A stretch of DNA of 64,000 bases from Odontocerum albicorne (Eukaryota > Arthropoda > Insecta > Trichoptera > Odontoceridae): assembly GCA_949825065.1 (NCBI GenBank), contig OX463838.1:6364251-6428250 (forward strand), in the 5' to 3' direction. The notes below the pieces were generated by a model. The model did not search any database. It saw nothing but the letters and a program-made list of their open reading frames with translations, and was not told the origin of the DNA. The position numbers and the translations under genes are program-made. Positions 52,482-63,698 of the stretch are shown piece by piece. The number at the start of each line of letters is the position of its first letter. Position 1 is the stretch's first letter.

Positions 52482-55400
52482 CAGAAAACTCTGTATCTCT
52501 TGATATCTCGCTAGACAAGGCTTTTGTTTATAATTTGTTTATTTTAAATAATAATTTATTTTCAGAAAAGTGTTTTTATATGTATTTTTTTGTGTACGAC
52601 CGTTTGTTTTCTCTATTTTGTAACCACGTGTTTGCATCATTTGTTTTTACTGCCATTGTTTTTTTTTGTTGTTCTCCCGCGTTTGTTTTCGCTGTTCGCG
52701 ACCACATGGTCTTCCTTGTGCCCACGTGCTACGGGCTCCGAGTTGGAAAGGCCGTTTTTCGAGTCTTTTTGGAATAGATTTCTAGCTAACTTTTCCAAAT
52801 ATTTTCTTGTTAAGAATCGTGTGTTCCTTATTAAACTCGATTTAAAAGTTAGGGTGTTCAGAAATTTGTACCACGCTTCAGAGAGAAGTCTTTGTTTGTT
52901 TAACATATCGTTTGTTTTCTCTATTTTGTTCCCACGTGTTCGCATCATTTGTTTTTACTGCCATTGTTTTTTTTGTTGTTCTCCCGCGTTTGTTTTCGCT
53001 GTTCGCGACCACATGGTCTTCCTTGTGCCCATGTGCTACGGGCTCCGAGTTGGTAAGGAGCCGTTTTCGAGTTTTTTTCATTATTTGAATTGTGAATAGA
53101 ATTTTACTTAATCGTGAGAAGAAAAAGAATAGATTTTCTAGCTAACGTTCGCTAAAATATTTCGTTGTCAAGAGAATGGTGTTCTGATTTATTTGAGACC
53201 AATCTCATATTAAGAGAGTTCGTGGGTAGGCAAAGCGCACGAAACGCCTATCTTTCGTGAAATAGTTCGCTGTTCAGTTGGCCCAGTCTTTCGGGTTTCT
53301 TGCAAAAATTAATCATTTCTTGGTGCTCGGTTTGTCGAAATATGGAGAATTTCAACGGTTTAATATTACAAAGAAGTGGAAGTTTCGCTTAAGTTAGATT
53401 CCTCTTTTACTTAAAAAGATTCCGTTGGAGCAAGTTATTTTTGGTTTCGATCTTGGTTCATTGGCCGAATCATGCATTGAATAGTTTCTTCTGTAATGGA
53501 TCTATAAACGGTATAATTGTTTATAGAGATTGAATTACATTTTGGTCTATAGTCGTTTGTTGTTAAAATAGAGCTTTGGTCAGCCTCGTCCCTCGCGGTT
53601 GATTGTAAACACGATGTAGGAAGTTGTTGTTTGTAAATTTGAACTGCGTTGCTAGGAGAAATCTTGTTGGTTTAACAGAACGATCGAGTTAGAAGTGTTG
53701 TTTTTGTTATCAAGGTCTTGATTTGCTTCGGTTGGGCTTTTTGTCCTATGGTTTTATTGTTGCAATGTATCCAATTAAGGCCGAGGGAAGATCTCTTCAT
53801 TCTGCTCCCCTGTTTTCAAGAAAAAAAGTGCGCGGTCAGAGAATTGTAAATAGGACTAGTGTGGTATTTCGTGGATAGTCAGGCTTAAAAAGAACTAAAT
53901 TCCACGTGGATTAAGCTCCAGTTCATCTTTGAAAGGAGATGGGCTGGGCAAAGTGTTATGTGCGCCCTACTTTCGTAAGAAATATTCCAATCGCGTAAAT
54001 GATCCAGTTTACGAATTTTGTTTAGGAGTAAATAATAATTAATATCTCAGTGGTCAGTTTAGTGATTTTTTGCGAATTGTGATAGATTGAAAAGGAGATA
54101 AAGGATAGGAGTTCAATGTTTAGAAAATTTAAATTATGGAATGGTCGTGCATAATGGACGGACGCCATTTTGTTTTGCGGCTGGAAATACTGTCCGATGT
54201 TTTTCTTTTAGGAAATAGATTCGCATGGTATCGTGTTTTGAAACAGATTAAATAATACAGGAAGTGCGTGGTCATTGAATGACGACAAGTGTTTTGAAAT
54301 CATAGAATATTCCAGTTGAATAAGAATTGGTTCCTGGCTAATTGAGATCAATCTCACCTGGAAGGAAAGTAACTTCCGTAAATGATGTTTCAATCGCGCT
54401 AGAGACCCGGTTTACGGATTTTGTTTAGGACTAAGTAATAGTTAAAATCGCAGTGTTCGGTTTGGTAATTTTCAAAGTCAAAGGCAAAAGGACGAATTGC
54501 GTCATAATTACGGATAGTTTATTTTGATAACGGTGTAGCAGGTCAGGCAGTAATATTGTGAAAAAGACAAAGAGTGAGAACTAGAAGAAGGCTCTAGATG
54601 TGAATAGTATTGCGTCATAGTTATAATTTTTTTTTTCTCGTGTTAGCAGTGGCTGTTATTAAACAATATGTTGGAATAGAGAGAACTGGAATTAAGTTCC
54701 AGAAGGATTCTTATAATAGGATATTGCGAATTATTACGCGGAGCTACTGTTGTTATGGCGAGTTTGTGTAGAAAGTATTGCGTCATAATTGATGTCGTTC
54801 GGTGATATTGGCTGTTCTTATTGACATAGGGATTGTTAGAAAGGGCTGTCGTATTTTATTGATAGTCAGCCAGTTGATGCTGAGTTTTCTTACATGCGCT
54901 GTTTTTAAACACTGAATTGAATTTCGGTTGGTTAGATTCCTTTGTGTTTTTGTATCAATACGATTGTTAACAAAGTGGTTTATGGGTTTCGGTAGGAATA
55001 TGGTTTTAGGATAATTCCTTTGTTTCTGTCAGTGCATCTGGATAACACGGTTGGTTTCGAAAAGAATTTCGTTTTGAATAGATTCCTTTGTTTTGTGTCG
55101 GTGCACTGGGTACAAAGAAGATGGCTTGTTTATCCTTGAAGTAGAAGTAATAGACTTCCTTCAACTAGCCATAGTTCCTGTGAGATGCAACATTAACCTT
55201 CTCAGAATTAAGGTTAAAAAGGTAGTGATTGCCAGGTAGTCTATAGGGTTTTCCTAGAAGGGTATGGTTCGGAAGACTTTAGGATAAAGTGCAGACTAGA
55301 CAGGCTTATGTATAGAAACAGTTGAGTCCCTTACAGATTATATTCCAAGAATAGAGAATTTAAAATCATTCTTTAGAGCCACCCTTGTCAGATAACGAAT

Positions 55401-55550
55401 TATCGCGGGTGTAAGAAGTGATAGCATAAGGATAGCTCGTAGATTATCTGTTTCCACCCGTCATCAGTCGAGGATTTGTAAAAACCCTGTTTAGTTTTCG
55501 AGTAAATAAATAAGGGAAGATAAAAGATCTCGCCTCGCTTCCTTTTACGT
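52482..55550 (+). other. Non-coding leader-like interior with internal duplications
   Basis: A 170-bp segment is duplicated 308 bp apart (about 52600-52770 and 52908-53078, with GTTCTCCCGCGTTTGTTTTC). Another diverged pair is at 53960-54060 and 54380-54470 (TTTACGAATTTTGTTTAGGA type). The 104- and 169-codon frames at 52463-53099 arise from the duplicated T-rich segment and lack a gag zinc knuckle. From 53100 to 55550 stops are frequent in all frames. Confidence 0.7.
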
Positions 55551-57570
55551 AAGAGCGTGGCCAGGTAATCGGTAGTAGAGTATACCATTCCATGTCATAA
55601 AAGTCAGGAGAGAATTAGTCCGGATTCTCGTAGTCAGAGCACATAAAAGGAGCATGGCCAAGTGATAAATAGAGTATAGCCTCCTTGTCATTGCAATAAC
55701 GTTAGAGTTATTTGTGTATTTTCTCTTTAGAAGCTAAAGAGCGTGGTCGAGTGACCAGTAGTCGAGTATAGAACTGTTTCTCGTCGTGATAGGGAGGTCG
55801 TAGTTGAGTATTCTCTCATTAGAGACTAGAGAGCGTGGTCAGGAGACCACTACATAAGAATGGAACTCTTTGTCGGCGTAACAAAGAAATCGTAGTTGTG
55901 TTATCTTTTTTTGAAATTAGAGAACGTGGCCAGGTGACTAGAAGTCGACCATAGCACTCTTTGTCGTTGTAAAAACGAGAGAGTTAGTTTGTTATCTTTT
56001 TTGAAATTAGAGAACGTGGCCAGGTGACTAGAAGTCGACCATAGCACTCTTTGTCGTTGTAAAAACGAGAGAGCTAGTTTGTTATCTTTTTGAAATTAGA
56101 GAACGTGGCCAAGTGACAAGAAGTCGAGTAAAGTCACTTTGTCGTTGTAATAACGAGTGAGTTAGTTTGTTATCTCTTTTGAAATTAGAGAACGTGGCAA
56201 GGTGACTAGAAGTCGATTATAGCACTCTTTTGTCGTTGTAAAAACGAGAGAGTTAGTTTGTTATCTTTTTTGAAATTAGAGAACGTGGCCAGGTGACTAG
56301 AAGTCGACCATAGCACTCTTTGTCGTTGTAAAAACGAGAGAGCTAGTTTGTTATCTTTTTGAAATTAGAGAACGTGGCCAAGTGACAAGAAGTCGAGTAA
56401 AGTCACTTTGTCGTTGTAATAACGAGTGAGTTAGTTTGTTATCTCTTTTGAAATTAGAGAACGTGGCAAGGTGACTAGAAGTCGATTATAGCACTCTTTT
56501 GTCGTTGTAAAAACGAGAGAGTTAGTTTGTTATCTTTTTTGAAATTAAAGAACGTGGCCAAGTGACAAGAAGTCGAGTAAAGTCACTTTGTCGTTGTGAT
56601 AGCGAGTGAGTTAGTTTGTTATCTCTTTTGAAATTAAAGAACGTGGCCAAGTGACAAGAAGTCGAGTAAAGTCACTTTGTCGTTGTAATAACGAGTGAGT
56701 TAGTTTGTTATCTCTTTTGAAATTAGAGAACGTGGCCAGGTGACTAGAAGTCGATTATAGCACTCTTTTGTCGTTGTAAAAACGAGAGAGTTAGTTTGTT
56801 ATCCTTTTTGAAATTAGAGAACGTGGCCAAGTGACTAGAAGTCGATTATAGCACTCCTTTGTCGTTGTAAAAACGAGAGAGTTAGTTTGTTGTCTCTTTT
56901 GAAATTAGAGAACGTGGTCAGGTGATTAGAAGTCGACCATAGCACTCTTTGTCGTTGTAAAAACGAGAGAGTTAGTTTGGTATCTTTTTTGAAATTAGAG
57001 AACGTGGCCATGAGACCAGAAGTCGATTATAGCACTCTTTTGTCGCTGTAATAACGAATGAGTTAGTTTGGGTTATCTCTTTTGAAATTAGAGAACGTGG
57101 TCAGGTGACATGAGGTCGAGTGTAGCATTCGTTGTCGTTGTAATAACGAGAGAGTTATTTGAGTATTCTCTCTTTAGAAACTAGAGAGCGTGGTCGGGTG
57201 ACCAGTGATTAAGTAGAGAACTCTGTCTTAGTGAAGAGAGCGTTAGAAGAGTATTCACTCTTTAGGCTAAAGATCGTGGTCGGGTGACCAATAATTGTGC
57301 ATAGAACCCTCTATTGTCTTAATAAACAGAGCGTTAGATGAGTACTCGCTCCGTAGAACTAAAGAGCGTGGCTAGGTAACCAGAGTGCGAGTATAGCCTC
57401 TTTGTGGTTGTAGTAACAGGAGAGTCAATAGTGTATTCTCTCATTGTAGACTGGATAGCGTGGCCAGGTGATAGCTGGAGATTAAAAAATTCTGGTCGTT
57501 TTACCAGAAACGAAATTGGGAACCCGGTTAGAGCACGGGTGGAACTCGGTTGGAACTGGAAAGCGTGACC
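55551..57570 (+). repeat. About 22 copies of a 90-bp unit inside the LTR element
   Basis: The core AGAACGTGGCCAGGTGACTA is followed by GAAGTCGA, ACTCTTTGTCGTTGTAAAAA and CGAGAGAGTTAGTTTG. Starts such as 55831, 55922, 56012, 56101, 56190, 56281 and 56370 are 89-91 bp apart. The outer units are diverged (AGCGTGGTC form). In the middle, three unit types occur in order, and the block 56011-56279 is repeated at 56280-56547, so there is higher-order structure. All units have stops; the array is not coding. Confidence 0.93.
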
Positions 57571-60500
57571 TAGAGTCAAATTATTTGATTTACCATTCTT
57601 GTCTTGTAAGAAGGAAGGAATACCGGGGTTATTCTCTTATAAAAAGACGGTAGAAGTTTAGTAGTTGCATATATACTATAAATTGACTATTGAATACAGT
57701 ATAGCTTAGAATAGACCTTATGCGGTGAGTCCGTCGTCACGCGATAAGGACGCAAACATATGATATGGGTCCGGTCCTGAGCACAGCTTCTGTGCCCGGG
57801 TGGATTATAGATAAGCTGATAGTTGAAAGTGCAGTGATGGGTTCGTCAGCGCCTAATTGGGAGTCATTCATGGTTAGGAAAATGGTTCTTAAAATAATTA
57901 AATTAAATATTTTGTTATATACCTTGAGGGTGTACACTGTCGAATTCCTTGGCGAATGACAGTTTAGTATGTCATGTGACGTCACCGGTGCGAATTTATG
58001 ATTGCACAAGGGTGAATGAATAAGTGAGCTGGCCGTGGGCAATCTCGTATGGATTCATTTCCATATGTTTTATGTATGGGCTGGTATTCAACCCGGTGAC
58101 TTCACCAAAGAATACCTGGCGTTCAATGAACCTAAGCCTGGACCACGAGTGGCGGAATGCTGAGAGCCTAGAGTAGGATTATATGTATCTCAACGAAGGA
58201 CTTAGGTCCTTCTGAAGTAAGAATTCATGTAATACATAGATGATTAGTACCGTTTGTAGAAGGTACACGTATTACATTCAGGATCAAATTGCTCTTGTGT
58301 AATGCGACCTAAGGTATTGGGTTACCTAACAGCTGTTGTGGGTTATTTAGTGGTAATTGTTACCTTCTCATTAGATTCCCTATCGAATTATTGGCTGCAG
58401 AAGTTAGGGCATTAAGTGAAGAAATTCTTGGAAGTCTTCAGAATTTCGTATTAGGGAAGGATTCTCTTCCTAATTGTTGTCTTATCTGATAAGAATTCGT
58501 GATGTATTCCGAACTTCTTGACGGAGAGGTGTACCCTTCCCCCGGGAGTAGCGTTCCAAAGATTGTACTGAGGATTCAGTAGAGTATCCATTGTGGATAA
58601 TTGCTTTGCACAAATGCTATCGCTGGACGGTGGTCCGCAAGTTTAATAGCAGTAGAATTGTTCAGTAGTGCTATGGAGTAGGTGTTGCTTTCCACCGAGT
58701 TGAATTTTGGAAAAGATTGTACAGATGGTACAGTGGAGTATCCGTTTCGGATAGTTGCACGTAGCAAGTGTTAGTTATTGGACGGGGTTCCATGATGATA
58801 ATAACCGCTGATGTGTTCGGAATTTCTTGTTAGAGAGGTGTAGCATTCCACGGTGTTGAAGGGCTATAGTATCGAAGTAAGTCATCTTGTTTACGAATTG
58901 GCTCCTGTTGAGTGTGGAGTATATAATTTGAAATAAAAATGATTAATTTTTTTTGTTGTTGTGTAAAATATTATAATGTATTTTGTTCTGTCAAAGCACT
59001 CACCGAGTACGGGGTCGCATGGTAGTCTGTTAGGCAGCGCGATGAAAGGTTTATGGGAAATGTGGAGGTTGTAGTGGTGCTGCTGGGAGGAATAAGGATA
59101 AGAGTATGGTGCGTTCTCGAATGAACTTTGACGGAATTTATGTAACTGTTACGGTAATTGCCGTTCTAATTTTGTTTGTTTTGAACTTGTACCGATTTTA
59201 TGTAACTGTTACGGTGATTACCGTTGTATTGTTTGCTCTGTTTTGAGTTTTGGGATAAGCGCTCTGGTTACTGTAGTGTTGGCAGCATGCGTCATGACTG
59301 GGGGCTGCGTTTCTTGGATAGTTAAATCTCGAAACGAACCCGTGCCCTTGTGGTCGGACGTATGGTGGGTCTCGCTCGGTAAATTGAATTCCAAAGTTTG
59401 CTCTGTTTTGAGTTTTGGAATAAGAGCTCTGGTTACTGTAGTGTTGGCAGCATGCGTCATGACTGGGGGCTGCGTTTCTTGGATAGTTAAATCTCGAAAC
59501 GAACCCGTGCCCTTGTGGTCGGACGTATGGTGGGTCTCGCTCGGTAAATTGAATTCCCAGTTGTTGTTGTTTATCATTGTCTCCTTACTTTGGCTCGGTG
59601 TGAATCACCGAGAGGCCCTGGGCAGCCTTAAGAGTCCGGGTTGGGGGAAGCTAGCCTCCCAACCGATAAAGGTTTTGAAGATGGCCTGAGAATACATCTG
59701 GGATGGATTGCTGTGTGTCTCCATCACGGGCCTCATGAACCCAAATTAGCGATTGCGATTACAGATGTGTTCTGTCATGCACATGTGTCGGGCTAGGGTA
59801 GCTTCGGTTCGGGGGGGTCGCGTGTCTGTCGCTCGGATCCTAGATGACCAAAGTTGTGTAAGTGGTATCACGTGATTCTTGGCTCTGTTCTGGGGGTCCG
59901 TAGACGCGTCCTGCTGTCAGCCGGGGCTACTTGCCAATTTTCTATCATGTTTTGTGTTTTTTTTTTAAGGAACTAAGGCTCCACCTATACAGTTACCATT
60001 CTGTGTGGTGGTGAATTGTTACTGCAACGGTTGTCCAGACCTTGGAGTCTGAGGAAACCCAAGTTATGTGTAAAGTTCTGTGTGAACTTAAGGAGATATA
60101 AGTCCTCGAAAATGGTTTGGTGTGAACCATAGGATATTTGTTATTCAATGTATAAAGTTCTGTCTGAACTTAAGGAGTTACAAGTCCTCGAAAGTGGCTC
60201 TGTGTGAACCATAGGATATTTGTAATTTGACGTATAAGGTTCTGTGTGAACCTCTTGAAATTTTTAAATGATAGATATTGGCAATTGCGAAATTTATTGT
60301 TATCATTGTTGTTATCACTACGCCCGGTAGTGGCCGGAAGTTTGGACCGTCTTGTGCTGTGTGCCAGGGGCGGTCGTATTGTGGAAAGCGCCCGTGATAT
60401 GGGGCCGCTTTAAAATTTATCGGTTCCCGACTGTGCAGTATAGGGAAGGGCGAGGAAAGGAATGTGTTGTAAAGTGTTGTCTTTGGTGTATCAAGGGAGG

Positions 60501-61297
60501 TGGGATTCTAATTTTGTGTTGAGCCATGTGGGTGGTTGGTTGGACGGAATCCACATTGAAAGGGGAGAATTTCAGGAATCACCTTTGAAGATAATCCACA
60601 TTGAAAGGGGAGAATTTCAGGAATCACCTTTGAAGAGCAGCTGGTTCATAGGTTGGCCCGTGACCTACAGTGAACCCACTAAAGTCAGCCTTTGGGAGAA
60701 GACTGCAGATTTGTTTTATTATTTTGGTTAAGCTGTGTCCATTTCTCAGAATATTGTAATGAGAGAATGGCTTAACTGATTTGTTTCCCTCTTGGTCAAC
60801 ATTTGATTGTTAGTTGACCTTGCAGTTTAATATTTTATTAATTATATTACCCGATTGTATAGTATTATTTTAATTTCTTGTTGTGTGATTTGATTTTAAT
60901 AATATTGTATCGATTTCCTGTAATCGTGTACCATTGTGCATTGTTTTGTATTGTATCAATTCTTGTAATCTTGTACCTTTGTGTATTTTTTTTGTGTAAG
61001 GAGTTGGGAAGGATTGTTTCCCGCTCCTGTGTAACCGGCTATGTGTTGAAGTTAAATTGTTTAGGAGCCTAGTTAAGGAAAGGTTTACGTGGTTCCCTTC
61101 CTCGTGGTCGGTCTTACACCAATTAAGACTACACCTATGGCAAATGCTGACTAGAGATAAATCGGCCACGAAACCGTATCCGGTGAGGGGTACATACACC
61201 CCTCGCTCCTTAGAAACATCCCTCGGACTGATGCGTCTGTGATATACGGAGGATAATTTTTTTTTTGTTTGTTTTTTTTTTGTTCTTTCAATAACTT
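57571..61297 (+). other. Non-coding interior, further tandem duplications
   Basis: Local duplications are everywhere: a roughly 170-bp repeat around 58500-58850; about 60-bp copies of TTTATGTAACTGTTACGGT at 59138 and 59198; an exact-looking 165-bp pair at 59231-59395 and 59396-59560; two about 83-bp copies at 60068-60235 (TAAAGTTCTGTGTGAACTTA); and two 44-bp copies at 60550-60636. The 148-codon frame at 59243-59689 comes from the 165-bp pair, starts at TTG and has no known domain. Confidence 0.7.
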
Positions 61298-61306
61298 AGG
61301 GTGGGG
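61298..61306 (+). promoter_or_regulatory. Polypurine tract
   Basis: AGGGTGGGG directly precedes the right LTR and would prime plus-strand DNA synthesis. One T interrupts the purines. Confidence 0.75.
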
Positions 61307-62164
61307 TGTTAGGACTATATTTGTTAAATTGTATACTTCACGTCCTCGAAATTGTTAATTCGCGACATATCATAATTTATGAAACTTGTGGTGTTGAGAC
61401 CATGTGCTTGCCTTGAAAATGGGAAGATTAAAATATTATGAAATACTTGAATATTTTAAAATACTAAAAACAATAAAATAGGGGTAACTACCCTTGCAGT
61501 CAGGTACATTTTTATTCAATGACAACATTGTTACGGGCGACCTTGGTCGAGATTGGCAGCACTGTCTCCTTGTACTTCCTTGCCAAGGGGAAGCCGGCTA
61601 GCTGGCTCGCCCATTCCGTGCAGAACGTGCTGAGATACAGACGTGGATCCGACACTGGTCTTCCTCATATATCACAGAACTCCAGGACGCCATTTTGATT
61701 ACGGGTGAATATTATTTCCTCCTATTTTTAATGTGAATTTTGTCCGCACATTTTAACCATCGCTCAAGTTTAGCTCTGAATTGTTATTGGAATCTCCCTT
61801 GCTAAACACAACACATTTTTATATTTGTTGCCAATTTTAAAACTTTTTTTTCTAGACATTCGTCTAGTTTTTTTTATATAATTTTTTTTCTTTTTTCTTT
61901 TTTTTACAATACAATAAACTGTTTCATTACAAATTGTTCTTGTTTAATTGTGTCGCCTGTCCCAGCGAGAAACTAGAGAGACTTATTCAGAGTTAAGAGA
62001 ACCCAACAATACCCCAGAGACCTAAAGAGTACTTGTCTCGTTAAGAAGCCGACTGACCTGTCCGGCCCTGTCACCTTGGTAAGATTGATATTTGGTGAAT
62101 TGATTTATGTAATCAATTGTGTACATATATTTATTGTTTCCTAAATACAGCAAAAGGCGTGACA
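61307..62164 (+). repeat. Right LTR (858 bp)
   Basis: Same length as the left LTR and no difference found on visual comparison, including homopolymer runs. It is followed by the CTAC target duplication. Confidence 0.93.
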
Positions 62165-62790
62165 CTACATTCAATGACGTCGTTCAAGAAGTTCAATTAT
62201 TACGGTAATTATAAACTTAAACTTATTGTGATAATATTTTTGTAACCTACATTCAATTACGTCGTTCAAGAAGTTCAATTATTACGGTAATTATAAACTT
62301 AAACTTATTGTGATAATATTTTTGTAACCTACATTCAATTACGTCGTTCAAGAAGTTCAATTATTACGGTAATTATAAACTTAAACTTATTGTGATTATA
62401 TTTTTGTAACCTACATTCAATTACGTCGTTCAAGAAGTTCAATTATTACGGTAATTATAAACTTAATATTATGATAATATTTTTGTAACCTTCATTCAAT
62501 TACGTCGTTCAAGAAGTTCAATTATTACGGTAATTATAAACTTAAACTTATTGTGATAATATTTTTGTTACCTACATTCAACCACGCCGTTTATGAAGTT
62601 CAATTAACTATTACTGTAATAAGAAACTTTAATCTATTAAAATTGTATTTTTGTAACATACATAAAAGCACGCCATTTAAGTTGTTCAATAATTACTGTT
62701 ATATTATAAGTAACTTAAACTTATTGAGATAATATTTTAAATAGTTCAATTATTACTAGAATAAACTTAATCATATTATTATAATAATTT
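62165..62790. repeat. 82-bp satellite array, right part
   Basis: Resumes with CTACATTCAATGACGTCG in register with the left part. Five close copies are followed from 62580 by degenerate ones (CACGCCATTTAAGTTGTTCA near 62670), ending near CACGCCATTTCCCTATC at about 62808, which is LINE-A-like sequence. Confidence 0.92.
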
Positions 62791-62849
62791 TCTTACTTAT
62801 TTAATATCACGCCATTTCCCTATCATAGCAGTGAAGAAATGTATTTTTT

Positions 62850-63010
62850 TGTAATTTTACACATGACAAGAAATATACATAATTTGCAAAAAAAAAAAAA
62901 CAACAGGAAATTTAATTTGGGCACACAATTTTAATGAATCTGGGTTTATTGCATTTCATTTGTCGTGTCCTCAGTAAACTAGGCTTTTGCCTGTATCTCA
63001 CTGAAGACTG
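62850..63010 (-). mobile_element. Dispersed family C, copy 3
   Basis: The reverse complement of the copies at 12775 and 14215: CACATGACAAGAAATATACA at the left, GTAAACTAGGCTTTTGCCTG and TATCTCACTGAAG at the right. It lies inside LINE-A-like sequence. Confidence 0.7.
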
Positions 63011-63530
63011 GGGATAAAGTGCCAGATGTTTCTCTAACAACAGACATATTTCTCCAGCTATTTATCCATACGCCCTCTCATATAGCTGCTGCGATTTATA
63101 TGACTGTTTACATTTCCATCTTTCTTTATAACATTCACTTTGAGCCAACCATACTTTTTTCGGTCTTTCTATACTTTCCACTCACAATCGCAATGTATAT
63201 TTCTTTACTTAGTCTTTTTTCATTCATTTGATCTACATTCCAAAATTATCTCAAGGTACTTTTCCTCTTCCCTCTTTCCAGAGTTTGTTAAGTTGACATT
63301 TATCCATAATCACTTATTTCTGTCTTCTGTATACTGTCACTCCCATGTATTATTATCAGTGCTCGAAATTCTACATTTATTTAATTTCTGACTATCTTTC
63401 CACTTTTCACTCCCAAAAATACTGCTCAGCACTATTTTGTCGTTTGTGTTAAAGTGCCACATTGACCTTGTCTTTAGCTGATACATGCCTTTCTATATTT
63501 GCTAATAAATATTTTATATATTTAATAGCT
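63011..63530 (-). mobile_element. LINE-A fragment, long uninterrupted copy
   Basis: Minus-strand LINE-A blocks in order: CGCCCTCTCATATAGCTGCT, TTCACTTTGAGCCAACCATA, TTGATCTACATTCCAAAATT, CTGTATACTGTCACTCCCAT, CAGCACTATTTTGTCGTTTG. It is useful as the reference order for interrupted copies. Frames at 63019-63391 on the plus strand are shadows. Confidence 0.68.
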
Positions 63531-63596
63531 TTTTCAACAAAAAAAACCAAAGGGATGATCTCTCATCCGTTCAACATATTCAAACAACGTCAATAT

Positions 63597-63698
63597 ATGT
63601 AAAAGGAAAAATAAGTAAACAAAACACTTATTTTATATTTTTGTGTTCACCACTGTATATAAAATAAGTGTTTTGTTTACTTGTTTTTCCTTTTACAT
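63597..63698. repeat. 42-bp inverted repeat at the start of the terminal array
   Basis: ATGTAAAAGGAAAAATAAGT and the following AAACAAAACACTTATTTTAT are inverted across a 17-18-nt centre, with about one mismatch. The left arm is a reversed piece of the tandem unit described next, so the array contains one flipped partial unit. Confidence 0.85.

Larger units (their letters stand above)
51602..62164 (+). mobile_element. 10.56-kb LTR retrotransposon derivative without coding capacity (LARD-like)
   Basis: Two 858-bp direct repeats (51602-52459 and 61307-62164) start TGTTAGGACTATATTTG and end GGCGTGACA. CTAC flanks the element on both sides (51598-51601, 62165-62168). A primer-binding-site-like TGGCTCCCGAACGCGGGG begins 4 nt after the left LTR and a polypurine tract AGGGTGGGG touches the right LTR. 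So the cis signals for reverse transcription and integration are complete. The 8847-bp interior has no frame with a retroviral protein motif; the longest frame is 169 codons and made of repeats. Its GC content and T/G-rich style differ from the host DNA. Movement would require proteins from an autonomous partner, which is not in this window. No LTR difference was seen by eye, so the insertion is recent. Confidence 0.92.

Noticed and set aside
52463..53099. Frames of 104 and 169 codons just after the primer binding site, in the position of gag
   Set aside because: They arise from a duplicated T-rich segment, are almost wholly Phe, Leu, Val and Cys, lack nucleocapsid or capsid motifs, and the longer one starts inside the repeat.
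59243..59689. 148-codon frame resembling a small membrane protein
   Set aside because: It starts at TTG, is two copies of a 165-bp duplication, and no family motif is visible.
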